DNA of 64,000 nt from Calditrichia bacterium (GTDB lineage: Bacteria > Calditrichota > Calditrichia > Calditrichales > J004). The position numbers and the translations under genes are program-made. Positions 36,556 through 45,877 of the stretch are shown here, piece after piece (within the stretch, counting starts at the first letter, position 1; each line of letters begins with the position of its first letter). The notes under the pieces are model-generated. The model worked only from the letters and a program-made list of their open reading frames with translations. It did not search any database and was not told the DNA's origin. The stretch covers positions 248,001 to 312,000 of the forward strand of contig JACKAO010000004.1 of assembly GCA_020635035.1 (NCBI GenBank), given 5' to 3'.

Positions 36556-38373
36556 ATGACGGCTTTTAAAACAAAAAATTCTCGTTTATTTTCCCTTTTA
36601 TTCTCATTTCTGCCCATTTTATTGATGGCACAGGATGTCTCGATTAAAGCATTTGTTTCAAGAAACCAGGTCACTACAGATGAGCGGATACAGTATTCCG
36701 TTGAAGTCAGCGGTTCAACAAATAACCTTCCGGATGTAAATTTCCCTGACATGAATGATTTCTATGTGTTATCCGGCCCCAACCAATCGACAAGTATACA
36801 ATTTATAAATGGAGCAATGACTTCTTCAAAAACGCTCAGTTTTTATCTGAAACCACGCCGTGAAGGACAGCTGAAGTTGGGCAAGGCATCCATTGAAATA
36901 GATGGTAAAAAACTGGAATCCAATGAAGTAATAGTAACCGCCGGTAAGCCCGATCCCAATGCAGTTGCCCAGCAAAAAAGTCAGCAAAATGTTGAACAAG
37001 GTGATGACAGTAATATTTTTCTTAAAACCCATGTTTCAAAGCGAACGGCCTATATTGGCGAACAAATTGTTATTGAATACCGCTTGTATTTTAAAAACAA
37101 TGTCCGTACGTATGAAGTAGAGAAAAATCCTTCCAATGCCGGCTTCTGGACAGAAGATTTTGAAATGCCATCCCAACCGTTGATTGAAAACGAAGTAATA
37201 GATGGGATAAACTACAGTGTGGCTACCCTGAAAAAAACGGCAATTTTTGCAACACGTGTTGGTAGCCTTGAGTTGGATCCAATGGTTGTGAACCTGGAAG
37301 CAGTAATTCCTAATAAGCGCGGAAGACGCAGTTTGTTTGACAGTTTTTTTGAGCCGAGCGGACGATCCATTCGTAAAACAGTAAGCAGCCAGCCTGTTAA
37401 ACTTAACATCAAACCTTTGCCGGATGCGGGCAAACCCGCTGATTTCTCTGGTGCTGTGGGATCCTTTCGTTTTAGTGTTGATGTGGACAAACAGCAGGCA
37501 GAAGTAAATGAAGCAGTAGCTCTTAAGTTAAAACTCAGTGGAACGGGTAATATTAAACTCACGGATCTTCCCAAAGTTGATATTCCGCCTGATATTGAAC
37601 AATACGAGCCAAAGAACAGCTCTTCAATATCTAAAAAAGGCGGTGCTATAAGCGGCAGTAAAACCAGTGAATACATCTTAATTCCCCGGATACCCGGTGC
37701 GTTTAAAATTAAACCTATTCAATTCAGCTATTTCGATCCCCAGAAGAACAAATATTTTACAACCAATACAGATCAGATTGATCTGACAATAACCGGTGAA
37801 GCAAACAATTCAGCTGTCACGCCAATGGCAGGATTCAGCCGCAAAGAAGTCACTTTACTGGGTAAAGATATCCGATATATAAAAGAGAGTACAAATCTGC
37901 AACCTGTTGCTGAGCACAATTATTTTAACATTTATATTGGTGGTGGTTTTTTGCTGGGTATTCTGTTTTTTGCCGGATTTATTTTTTATGATGACAAACA
38001 AGCTAAAATTTCCGGAAATATCGTTCTGGCTAAAAGTATTAAAGCAAGCAAGCTTGCAGCGAAGCTGTTAACCGAAGCCCGGAAAAATATTTCGGCAGCT
38101 GATCAGAGTCTTTTCTACAAGGCTATAAATTCTGCGTTGTCAAATTTTGTACGCGATAAACTTAATATTGAACTAACGGATTTTAATACGGTTACTGCTG
38201 AGCATGCACTAAAAGCTAAAAATATTCCGGCTGAAATTGTAAAAGAATATATTGATCTTGTCAGCGAATGCGATTTAAAACAATTTGCAGGTATAGGCAG
38301 TTCGGAAAATGAAAAGATGATGACTATGAATAAGGCGCGGACAATAATTACTAAAATGGAAAAACTTATATAG
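36556..38373 (+). CDS. batD: Aerotolerance protein BatD
   Basis: The 605-residue protein has a signal peptide ('FSLLFSFLPILLMAQ'). A large multi-domain beta region follows ('DVSIKAFVSRNQVTTDERIQ', the BatD start; 'IFLKTHVSKRTAYIGEQIVI' second unit), then a membrane helix near residues 459-478, and a helical C-terminus with 'CDLKQFAGIGSS'. The beta region is the 'oxygen tolerance' family. The tail is shared with the two smaller BatD-like proteins upstream. It begins 6 bases after batC and precedes batE. Confidence 0.92.
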   Translation: MTAFKTKNSRLFSLLFSFLPILLMAQDVSIKAFVSRNQVTTDERIQYSVEVSGSTNNLPDVNFPDMNDFYVLSGPNQSTSIQFINGAMTSSKTLSFYLKPRREGQLKLGKASIEIDGKKLESNEVIVTAGKPDPNAVAQQKSQQNVEQGDDSNIFLKTHVSKRTAYIGEQIVIEYRLYFKNNVRTYEVEKNPSNAGFWTEDFEMPSQPLIENEVIDGINYSVATLKKTAIFATRVGSLELDPMVVNLEAVIPNKRGRRSLFDSFFEPSGRSIRKTVSSQPVKLNIKPLPDAGKPADFSGAVGSFRFSVDVDKQQAEVNEAVALKLKLSGTGNIKLTDLPKVDIPPDIEQYEPKNSSSISKKGGAISGSKTSEYILIPRIPGAFKIKPIQFSYFDPQKNKYFTTNTDQIDLTITGEANNSAVTPMAGFSRKEVTLLGKDIRYIKESTNLQPVAEHNYFNIYIGGGFLLGILFFAGFIFYDDKQAKISGNIVLAKSIKASKLAAKLLTEARKNISAADQSLFYKAINSALSNFVRDKLNIELTDFNTVTAEHALKAKNIPAEIVKEYIDLVSECDLKQFAGIGSSENEKMMTMNKARTIITKMEKLI

Positions 38374-38384
38374 TTTCTGCAAAT

Positions 38385-39140
38385 ATGATCAGAATTAAAT
38401 ACTTAACAGCTATTTTCCTGTTATTCATAACGTATTCATTTGCCGCACAGGCTGAAGAAGATTTTGTTAAAGCGAACACCTTTTACTCGGCTGGAGAATT
38501 TTCCCGGGCAATTGAGCTGTATGAACAGATTTTAAGTAATGGTTTTGAAAGCGGTGAAGTTTATTATAATCTTGGTAATGCCTATTATAAAACAGGAAAT
38601 ATAGGCCGTGCACGTCTAAACTATGAACGGGCTCTTTTTTTTCTTGAAGGCGATGAAGCATTAAATCAGAATATTGAATTGTTAAAGTTGAAACTGGTTG
38701 ATCAGGTTGAAGAACCGCCACGTTTATTTTTAAGTGTCTGGTGGGACTATATATTAAATATTTTTGATATTAATACCTTTTCAAAAATTGTTCTTTGCCT
38801 GTTCTTTATTATGCTGATTTTCCTGGCTCTTTTTATGCATTATAGAAGACGTGGCAGAACACGTTTGAAAAGAGTTTTGGTTGTAGCCATAGTGCTATGG
38901 CTATTTACCCTGATTATCTGGGGCAACAAGATATATTTATTTGAAACAGAAAAGTATGGGATTATATTAACCAGCACTGTGACAGTTTTTGCAGAACCTT
39001 CCGAAGATACAACCGAACTGTTTGTTATACATGAAGGTACACGGGTCAAAGTTGAACGCAAAAGCAGTAACTGGCTCGAAATAAAACTTATTGATGGAAA
39101 AACAGGCTGGGTTACTCAAAAAAATCTTGAAATCATATAA
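38385..39140 (+). CDS. batE: BatE: TPR membrane protein with C-terminal SH3-like domain
   Basis: The 251-residue protein has a signal peptide and two TPR-like repeats ('ANTFYSAGEFSRAIELYEQI', 'GEVYYNLGNAYYKTGNIGRA'). Two membrane helices follow at about residues 128-148 and 160-180. A C-terminal bacterial SH3 domain ('SSNWLEIKLIDGKTGWVTQK') may bind peptidoglycan. This combination is typical of BatE. It completes the batABCDE order, suggesting all five subunits of the aerotolerance complex are present. Confidence 0.87.
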   Translation: MIRIKYLTAIFLLFITYSFAAQAEEDFVKANTFYSAGEFSRAIELYEQILSNGFESGEVYYNLGNAYYKTGNIGRARLNYERALFFLEGDEALNQNIELLKLKLVDQVEEPPRLFLSVWWDYILNIFDINTFSKIVLCLFFIMLIFLALFMHYRRRGRTRLKRVLVVAIVLWLFTLIIWGNKIYLFETEKYGIILTSTVTVFAEPSEDTTELFVIHEGTRVKVERKSSNWLEIKLIDGKTGWVTQKNLEII

Positions 39141-39148
39141 GGCGTACT

Positions 39149-39646
39149 ATGAAGTTTTTTCTCATCTTATTAATATCTTTTACTCTTTTTGCCTGCTCTT
39201 CAACAAAACAAGTTCAACAACCTGATGATAATGTTAGCAGTGAAAAGTTTGATGAGACATTCGATCCAAACAGTTTGGATGATGATGATATTATCATTGC
39301 CAAACATGAAGAAACTGTTTCCAAAACGGAAGCAGATAAAGTTAAAACAAATCCGTTGGATGAAAAAATCAGCTACCGTGAAGCAAATGGATTCAGGGTA
39401 CAAATCCTGGCCACAAAGAATATTGAAACAGCCACTTTAACCGAACAGGAAGCTAAAGATCTTTTTGCAACAATGGAGCATAAAGTCTACCTGATTTTTG
39501 ATGCGCCGCTTTACAAAATCCGTGTAGGTGATGTAACCGACCGTAATGATGCCGAAGAAATCCGAGACACTGCCAAAGATTATGGTTACCGCGAAGCTTT
39601 TATTGTTCCCAGTAAAGTTAATATCCCTGAGACAAAATCATACTAA
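39149..39646 (+). CDS. SPOR-domain lipoprotein
   Basis: The 165-residue protein has a lipoprotein signal (Cys16 in 'LFACSSTKQ'), an acidic linker, and a C-terminal SPOR domain of about 75 residues ('GFRVQILATKNIETA', 'YKIRVGDVTDRNDAEEIRDT'). SPOR domains bind denuded peptidoglycan glycans, often at division sites. It starts 9 bases after batE and is the last gene of the long run. It may anchor the Bat complex to the wall, an inference from position only. Confidence 0.88.
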   Translation: MKFFLILLISFTLFACSSTKQVQQPDDNVSSEKFDETFDPNSLDDDDIIIAKHEETVSKTEADKVKTNPLDEKISYREANGFRVQILATKNIETATLTEQEAKDLFATMEHKVYLIFDAPLYKIRVGDVTDRNDAEEIRDTAKDYGYREAFIVPSKVNIPETKSY

Positions 39647-39783
39647 AAATTTTCACTTTATAAATCCGCTATTACATCAAAAGACTGTCGTTTTTTCAAC
39701 CATTTATATTTTAATTTCTTATATTTATATCTACTTCCAGTTTAAATATAAACCATAATATTTTAATTATATTGAGGTACGAT

Positions 39784-41880
39784 ATGAATAAATTAGTATT
39801 TGTTTTACTTATCGGAGCAATGTTTTTTATGTATGCCAAGCAGGATTCAAACAATCCATTTTACAGCGAATGGAAAACACCTTTTCAGTCACCACCTTTT
39901 GAAGAAATTAAAGATGAACACTACATGCCTGCTTTTAAACTTGGCATGGAGGAACACCTGAAAGAAATACAGGCAATTGCATCTAATGATGCTTCCCCTT
40001 CATTCGCAAATACAATTGAAGCGATGGAAAAGAGCGGCAAACTGCTGGATAAGGTCTCCTATGTCTTTTTTAACCTTTCATCGGCAAATACAAATGATGA
40101 AATGAAAGCAATACAAAAAGAAGTAAGCCCGCTTCTTTCCACGCATAATGATGATATCAATTTAAATCCCAAGCTGTTCAAAAGAATAAAGACACTTTAT
40201 GAACAAAAAGATAAAATAAACTTAACCACCGAACAGCAGCGTCTTCTTGAAGATTATTATAAGGGATTTGTACGTGGTGGGGCAAACCTTACAGATGAGC
40301 AAAAAGATCAGCTGCGTAAGATAAATGAAGAGTTGACTGTTCTCTCTGTGCAGTTCAGTGAAAATGTACTTAATGAAGATAATGCTTTTCAGATGGTTTT
40401 AGATAATGAAGAAGATCTTGCAGGATTACCGGAAAGCGTGCGAAATGCTGCTGCTGAAGCTGCAAATGATAAGGGATACAACGGAAAGTGGCTGTTCACA
40501 GTTCATAAACCAAGTCTGATTCCTTTTATTCAGTATTCTGAAAGGCGTGATCTGCGGGAAAAGCTCTACAAAGGTTATATAAATCGGGGTGATAATAACA
40601 ACGAGAACGATAATAAAGAAATCATTAACAAGATAGTTAATCTGCGGATACAAAAAGCACAATTGCTGGGTTATAACACACATGCTGATTTTGTACTTGA
40701 AGAAACAATGGCGAAAACACCGGAAAATGTTTACGGACTGCTGGAAAAAGTATGGTCCCCGGCTCTTAATAAAGCCAAAGAAGAACGTGATATGATGCAA
40801 AAAATGATTGATGAAGAAGGCGGTGATTTTAAACTCGCGTCCTGGGACTGGTGGTATTATGCAGAAAAGATCCGTATTAAAAATTATGATTTGAATGAAG
40901 ACGAAATACGTTCGTATCTGAAGATTGACAACGTTATTAACGGATCTTTTACCCTTGCAAACCGACTGTTTGGGATCACCTTTGAAGAGCGTAATGATAT
41001 ACCCAAATATCATCCGGATGTGAAAACATATGAAGTAAAAGATGCTGATGGTTCTGTTATTGGCTTATACATGTCCGACTGGTTCTATCGTGACAGTAAA
41101 AGGGGTGGTGCCTGGATGAATGCTTTCCGTAAGCAAAGTGCAATGGATGGAAAAGCCGTTCTGCCAATCATAACCAATGTCGGGAATTTTACAAAACCGA
41201 CTGCAGAGACACCTTCATTGATCAGCCTTGATGAAGCAAAAACTCTGTTCCATGAATTTGGCCACGCTTTGCACGGCTTGCTGTCTAAATGCACCTATCC
41301 TTCCATTTCCGGGACAGATGTACCAAGAGATTTTGTAGAATTTCCATCGCAGGTTATGGAAAACTGGGTTCTTGAGCCGGAAATGCTTAAAGCCTATGCC
41401 TTTCACTATAAAACAGGTGAAGTTATGCCGGTTGCACTTATTGAAAAAATAAAAAAAGCCGGTACCTTTAATCAGGGTTTTGAAACCGTAGAATATCTCG
41501 CTGCTTCTTACCTTGATATGGCCTGGCATACACTGGATAACGTTGAAGACCGTGATATCAATGCTTTTGAAGAAGCAGCACTCAATAAAATCGGACTGAT
41601 CCCTGAAATTATCAGTCGTTACCGCACGACCTATTTTCGTCATATTGTAGGCGGATATTCATCCGGATACTACAGCTATATCTGGTCGGAAGTACTTGAT
41701 GCCGACGCATTTGAAGCGTTTAAAGAAAATGGTATTTTTGATAAAAAAACCGCAAAATTATATCGTGACAACATTCTTGCTAAAGGCGGAACTGAAGAAG
41801 GTATGAACATGTACAGGGCTTTCCGCGGACATGAACCGGAAATAGAGCCTTTGCTGAAACGCCGCGGTTTGCTGGATTAA
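39784..41880 (+). CDS. M3 family metallopeptidase (peptidyl-dipeptidase Dcp-like)
   Basis: The protein is 698 residues from ATG 39784, which follows a GAGG ribosome site; an in-frame TTG twelve bases upstream is less likely. It begins with a signal-like hydrophobic stretch. The thimet/Dcp fold is seen from 'NPFYSEWKTPFQSPPFEEIK', with the zinc site His490-Glu-Phe-Gly-His494 in 'LFHEFGHALHGLLS' and the third ligand in the following 'EFPSQVMENW' region. M3 enzymes cut short peptides, and Dcp removes C-terminal dipeptides. The signal sequence suggests a periplasmic form. It follows the SPOR gene by 137 bases. Confidence 0.9.
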   Translation: MNKLVFVLLIGAMFFMYAKQDSNNPFYSEWKTPFQSPPFEEIKDEHYMPAFKLGMEEHLKEIQAIASNDASPSFANTIEAMEKSGKLLDKVSYVFFNLSSANTNDEMKAIQKEVSPLLSTHNDDINLNPKLFKRIKTLYEQKDKINLTTEQQRLLEDYYKGFVRGGANLTDEQKDQLRKINEELTVLSVQFSENVLNEDNAFQMVLDNEEDLAGLPESVRNAAAEAANDKGYNGKWLFTVHKPSLIPFIQYSERRDLREKLYKGYINRGDNNNENDNKEIINKIVNLRIQKAQLLGYNTHADFVLEETMAKTPENVYGLLEKVWSPALNKAKEERDMMQKMIDEEGGDFKLASWDWWYYAEKIRIKNYDLNEDEIRSYLKIDNVINGSFTLANRLFGITFEERNDIPKYHPDVKTYEVKDADGSVIGLYMSDWFYRDSKRGGAWMNAFRKQSAMDGKAVLPIITNVGNFTKPTAETPSLISLDEAKTLFHEFGHALHGLLSKCTYPSISGTDVPRDFVEFPSQVMENWVLEPEMLKAYAFHYKTGEVMPVALIEKIKKAGTFNQGFETVEYLAASYLDMAWHTLDNVEDRDINAFEEAALNKIGLIPEIISRYRTTYFRHIVGGYSSGYYSYIWSEVLDADAFEAFKENGIFDKKTAKLYRDNILAKGGTEEGMNMYRAFRGHEPEIEPLLKRRGLLD

Positions 41881-41888
41881 TTTTTTAT

Positions 41889-42013
41889 AGAAGCTGTTTC
41901 AAAAGAAGCAATTATTAACATCCTGAATGTGTTTCAGGATCTAATAAGAAATGGATTTAAAATTCCGGAATCAAATCGGAATGAAATGTTTGATGGTTTT
42001 TGAGACAGCTTCT
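41889..42013. repeat. MITE-like element with inverted terminal repeats and internal hairpin
   Basis: A 125-base non-coding segment is bounded by 16-base inverted repeats (AGAAGCTGTTTCAAAA at 41889-41904 and its complement with one mismatch at 41998-42013). Inside lies a perfect 8-base stem (41920-41927 with 41933-41940) and a 10-base palindrome ATTCCGGAAT (41962-41971). TAT flanks both ends, a possible but weak target duplication. The right end is 13 bases before the TauE/SafE start. The layout resembles a non-autonomous transposable element or a dispersed repeat. No transposase is nearby. Confidence 0.65.
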
Positions 42014-42025
42014 TATATAGTTTTT

Positions 42026-42799
42026 ATGGAATATTTCATAATTGGTATAACAGCACTGCTGGCATCTGCCTTAACTTTATTCTCAGGTTTTGGATTAGGA
42101 ACAATTCTGCTTCCGGCATTTATCTTTTTCTTCCCGGTTGATACTGCCATCGCGATGACTGCTATTGTTCATCTTTTGAACAATATTTATAAATTTTTTC
42201 TGGTTGGCAGGTATGTAAACAAAGAAGTTGTATTAAAATTTGGAATTGTCGCATTTATTGCTGCTTTTCTTGGTGCCTGGTTGCTGCTGCAATTTTCCGG
42301 AATGTCATCGATTTATAATTATACATTGAATGGTAAAAGCTTCGCGATTCATCCTGTAAATCTTGTTATTGGGATTCTGATTATGCTTTTTGCAGTTCTG
42401 GATTTTATGCCGTCGTTTACAAAAATGGCGCTTCAACCCAAATGGTTACCTTTGGGTGGACTGCTCAGCGGGTTCTTTGGCGGATTATCGGGGCATCAGG
42501 GGGCTTTTCGAACAGCATTCCTGATAAAATGCGGTCTGAGTAAGGAGTCATTTATTGCAACAGGTATAACCATTGCAATGATAATCGATGTCTCACGGTT
42601 GTTTATGTACTCTTCACGATTTAGTCTTGAACTTAGCGCTGCTAATACAAGTATTCTGATAACCGCTATCGTCGCTGCGTTTACCGGGGCTTTTATCGGA
42701 ACACGGCTTATGAAAAAAATAACCATGAAAAGTGTGCATTTGCTTGTAGGTATTTTATTGTCACTAATCGGGCTCGGACTGATCAGCGGCTTAATTTAA
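42026..42799 (+). CDS. TauE/SafE family sulfite/organosulfonate exporter-like membrane protein
   Basis: The start is placed at ATG 42026, giving about 257 residues. A longer frame from 41951 runs through the MITE-like repeat and is not credible. About eight membrane helices are visible, with the family-typical 'LFSGFGLGTILLPAFIFFFP' near the N-terminus and 'GGLLSGFFGGLSGHQGAFRT' in the middle (TauE/SafE repeat). Members export sulfite, sulfoacetate or other anions, but most are uncharacterised. No clear ribosome site is seen, which may reflect insertion of the repeat. It converges on corA. Confidence 0.83.
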   Translation: MEYFIIGITALLASALTLFSGFGLGTILLPAFIFFFPVDTAIAMTAIVHLLNNIYKFFLVGRYVNKEVVLKFGIVAFIAAFLGAWLLLQFSGMSSIYNYTLNGKSFAIHPVNLVIGILIMLFAVLDFMPSFTKMALQPKWLPLGGLLSGFFGGLSGHQGAFRTAFLIKCGLSKESFIATGITIAMIIDVSRLFMYSSRFSLELSAANTSILITAIVAAFTGAFIGTRLMKKITMKSVHLLVGILLSLIGLGLISGLI

Positions 42800-42805
42800 A
42801 TATCG

Positions 42806-43882
42806 CTAAATCCACTTTTTCTTTTTAAAAAAGAGCATAAATCCTGCTGCGACTAAAAAAGTTAAAAACCAGAATAAAAGATACCCGTAGCGATATTCCA
42901 GCTCAGGCATATTAAAGGGGCTGATTCCTGTATCAAAGTTCATCCCATAAACACCTGCAAGAAATGAAAGCGGAATGAAAATGGTTGCTATAATAGTAAG
43001 CACCTTCATAACTTCGTTCATTTTTATACTCATTGATGACATATACAAATCTAAAAGCGATGTTACAATATCCCTGGTACTTTCAATTGCGTCGATAATC
43101 TGGATAGTGTGCTCGTATAAATCCCGGATATACTGCCGCGTTGATTTTTTTACCAGATTCGGCTGCGATTGCTGCAGGGTTGTAATGGATTCTCTTAACG
43201 GATAAACCGAACGGCGCAGGTATAAAATTTTACGCTTCAGAAAGTGAATTTTTTCAACCAGGTCATCAGTTGGCTTTTTCAGGACCTTATCTTCCAGGTT
43301 TTCTATTTCTTCACCAATGCTTTCAATTACAATAAAATAGTTATCTACAATAACGTCCATCAGGGCATAAGCAAGGTAGTCTGCACCGCTTTTACGAATC
43401 CTGCCCATACTGTTCTTTATCCGGGCACGAACCGGATCAAATAAATCGCCTTCGGTTTCCTGGAATGTCAGTAAGAAGTTTTTTCCAAGGATCATGCTGA
43501 CCTGCTCGGTCTGAAGAGAATTGTTTTTATAATTAAGCATCTTTAGGATAATGAGAATGTAATGATCAAATATCTCAATTTTGGGTCTTTGATGCGTGTT
43601 AAGAATATCTTCAATAGTTAATGGATTTATCTCATATTGTAACCCTATTTTTTCCAGGATAGATGTATCATGCAAACCATCTATATTAATCCAGGAAATG
43701 GTTTCTCTGGATCTGTAAATCTCAGTCTCATCTATGCTGTTTAATACAGCCGTGTTAAACTGCTGCTGGTCGTAATCAATCGCACTGATTTTTACCTGTT
43801 CCACTCTCTTTTGACCAACATAAACATAACTTCCGGGTGGCATCCCCACCTTGGCAGATCGTTTTTCATTGAGTTTTTTCAT
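42806..43882 (-). CDS. corA: Magnesium/cobalt transporter CorA
   Basis: The protein is about 358 residues from ATG 43882, which has an AGGAAGG ribosome site. A TTG 24 bases upstream is the alternative. The CorA signature 'YGMN' is present between the two C-terminal membrane helices (about residues 300-320 and 334-352). The cytoplasmic funnel includes 'EINPLTIEDILNTHQRPKIE', typical for the family. It mediates Mg2+ (and Co2+) uptake by a pentameric channel. It lies downstream of the terC gene on the minus strand, possibly in one transcript. Confidence 0.95.
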   Translation of the reverse strand: MKKLNEKRSAKVGMPPGSYVYVGQKRVEQVKISAIDYDQQQFNTAVLNSIDETEIYRSRETISWINIDGLHDTSILEKIGLQYEINPLTIEDILNTHQRPKIEIFDHYILIILKMLNYKNNSLQTEQVSMILGKNFLLTFQETEGDLFDPVRARIKNSMGRIRKSGADYLAYALMDVIVDNYFIVIESIGEEIENLEDKVLKKPTDDLVEKIHFLKRKILYLRRSVYPLRESITTLQQSQPNLVKKSTRQYIRDLYEHTIQIIDAIESTRDIVTSLLDLYMSSMSIKMNEVMKVLTIIATIFIPLSFLAGVYGMNFDTGISPFNMPELEYRYGYLLFWFLTFLVAAGFMLFFKKKKWI

Positions 43883-43944
43883 AAAAGAAAAACCTTCCTG
43901 TAACAAGATTAAACCGGTTATTAAGTTGTTATTTTTTGTTTTAC

Positions 43945-44904
43945 TTAATCTTTCGATGGCTTTATCAGTATTGAAGCCATTATTCCTGCTAAAAGTAATA
44001 AAAAGATTACAATCAGTGAAACCCAGGCTGCAATATGAAGCCAGGCAGATATAAGCATTTTAACACCGACATAAGCCAATATAAAGGACAGGCTTAATTT
44101 AATAAACCTGAATTTTGCAAGCATTGCTGAAAGTGCAAAGTAAAGCGAGCGCAATCCAAGGATAGCGAACACATTTGATGTAAATACTATGAAAGGATCA
44201 AGGGTTACCGCAAAAATTGCCGGGATAGAATCCACAGCAAATAACAAATCACTGCTTTCGATAACAACTAATGCAATAAACATGGGTGTTACTGCGTGTT
44301 TTCCATTCACAGCTGTGAAGAATTTTTCACCATCCAAAGTTTTACTGACCGGGTAAATTCTTCGTACAAATTTTACAAAAATATTGCGATCAGGATCGAT
44401 GTTCTCCTCCTGTGAAGTGATCATTTTAATTGCCGTGAAAATCAGAAAAGCACCAAAAACATAAATCATCCAGCCAAATTTGGTGATAAGTGCAATCCCC
44501 CCGCCAATCATTAATCCGCGCATTATTAAAGCACCCAGGATACCCCAGAACAAAACCCGGTGCTGATAAATATCCGGAATTTTGAAGTAAGTAAAGATGA
44601 GTGCAATTACAAAAATATTGTCCAGGCTTAATGATTTTTCTATAAAATAACCTGTTAAGAACTGCAGGGCTGCTTCTTTTCCGGAAAGGGTGTGACCAAT
44701 AGCTTCACCGATTCCCAGCCAATGGTGTTCGTACATGAAATAAATGAGTATGTTAAAAAGAAGTGATAAAAAAATCCAGAAACCTGTCCAGAGCATAGCT
44801 TCTTTAATACTTATCGCATGTAGTTTTCTATGGAATACACCGAGATCCAAGGCAAGCATTGCCATTACAAATACCAGGAAACCAACCCACAACCAGATTG
44901 TCAT
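43945..44904 (-). CDS. TerC family integral membrane protein (Alx-like)
   Basis: The 319-residue protein has about nine membrane helices and family-typical segments such as 'MLALDLGVFHRKLHAISIKE', 'KSLSLDNIFVIALIF' and 'ESSDLLFAVDSIPAIFAVT'. The conserved aspartates inside helices suggest cation transport. TerC/Alx proteins have been linked to manganese export and to metal loading of secreted proteins. It is divergent from the DUF432-like gene and followed 62 bases later by corA, so the two may form a metal-ion unit. Confidence 0.93.
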   Translation of the reverse strand: MTIWLWVGFLVFVMAMLALDLGVFHRKLHAISIKEAMLWTGFWIFLSLLFNILIYFMYEHHWLGIGEAIGHTLSGKEAALQFLTGYFIEKSLSLDNIFVIALIFTYFKIPDIYQHRVLFWGILGALIMRGLMIGGGIALITKFGWMIYVFGAFLIFTAIKMITSQEENIDPDRNIFVKFVRRIYPVSKTLDGEKFFTAVNGKHAVTPMFIALVVIESSDLLFAVDSIPAIFAVTLDPFIVFTSNVFAILGLRSLYFALSAMLAKFRFIKLSLSFILAYVGVKMLISAWLHIAAWVSLIVIFLLLLAGIMASILIKPSKD

Positions 44905-45068
44905 TTACGTATCACTTTGTTAGATTTGAATAGTTTTCAATAAATTTAATTTTAGATTAAATTTTAATTATTTTTAGTGTTTCAGCACATTAAAGACATT
45001 ATACAAATCTAATTTTATTAAACCCTTATTCGCAATTTTAAAATTTTTAATCAATTATAGGACTAAAA

Positions 45069-45869
45069 ATGAATACCCCGAAAGATTATCCGTGGGGATC
45101 GTATGATTTAAATGCCGGTGAATCAGTCTTCTGGCGATTGGGTCCGTTAAACCTATGGTGCAAAAAAGTGGAAGATGAGCTTTGGATTGGGTTTTTGTAC
45201 GATCAGGAAGGTGAAGAAAACAACGATCCCAATGATAACCCTGCTCCGCCTGATAATTTAAATTGGGAGCGCTGGCTTTTAAAAAAGGGATCGGGAAAGC
45301 TTGAGCTAAAACCTGCTTTCCCTGATTTACCGGTTGTGGTGAAACCTGAATACGCATTCAGGGTTGGTCCAAACGCTGCTGCAAAAGTGTTTGTAAGAGT
45401 CCCGCTTTGGGTGCAATTAAATCACGGCAATTTTAAAGTAACTGAAATCCCTACGGTTAAATTAAGCAAAACATGGTTTGGGAACTTCAGGAAAGGTGAA
45501 CTTTGTTATTGGATTTCTTCTTCTGCACGGCGCAGTGTAACCGAAGATCTTATCAGGATATACCGCGCTGTATGTCCTATTGATATTCGTAATAAATCAG
45601 ATGATGAAATGCTGATTGATAAGATTTGTTTACGTGTTTCACGACTGGCAATTTTTAAAGCAGCAGATCAGTATTGGGGCAGTGAAACAAAAGCACACTT
45701 TCGCGGCCATGATGATATGAGTGATTTAGAAGTATCTAAAAAGCCGCCAGCGGATGCACCAAAAGCTGTTCTGGTAGCAACTGCCAGGGAAGAACATCAT
45801 ATGAGTTTTACCGCCAAAACATTTATGTCATTAAAGGAACTTTCAGGTATCGATTTTTTTAGCTGGTAG
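45069..45869 (+). CDS. DUF432-like protein next to MscS
   Basis: The 266-residue protein has no signal peptide or membrane helix. It opens with 'PWGSYDLNAGESVFWRLGPL' and is rich in Trp and charged residues. 'KLSKTWFGNFRKGELCYWIS' lies in the middle. This resembles the DUF432 family, which I recall as often encoded next to MscS channel genes, as here (9-base gap). The assignment to DUF432 is by memory of pattern and should be verified. A regulatory or partner role for the channel is a context inference. Confidence 0.6.
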   Translation: MNTPKDYPWGSYDLNAGESVFWRLGPLNLWCKKVEDELWIGFLYDQEGEENNDPNDNPAPPDNLNWERWLLKKGSGKLELKPAFPDLPVVVKPEYAFRVGPNAAAKVFVRVPLWVQLNHGNFKVTEIPTVKLSKTWFGNFRKGELCYWISSSARRSVTEDLIRIYRAVCPIDIRNKSDDEMLIDKICLRVSRLAIFKAADQYWGSETKAHFRGHDDMSDLEVSKKPPADAPKAVLVATAREEHHMSFTAKTFMSLKELSGIDFFSW

Positions 45870-45877
45870 GAGAAGGT

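Noticed and set aside
40426..41013. 195-residue open frame on the minus strand opposite the M3 peptidase gene
   Set aside because: The plus-strand frame encodes a complete M3 peptidase with its zinc motif. The minus-strand product has random composition.
41951..42025. N-terminal extension of the TauE/SafE gene
   Set aside because: These codons run through the right half of the MITE-like repeat. The family-like hydrophobic start begins at ATG 42026.
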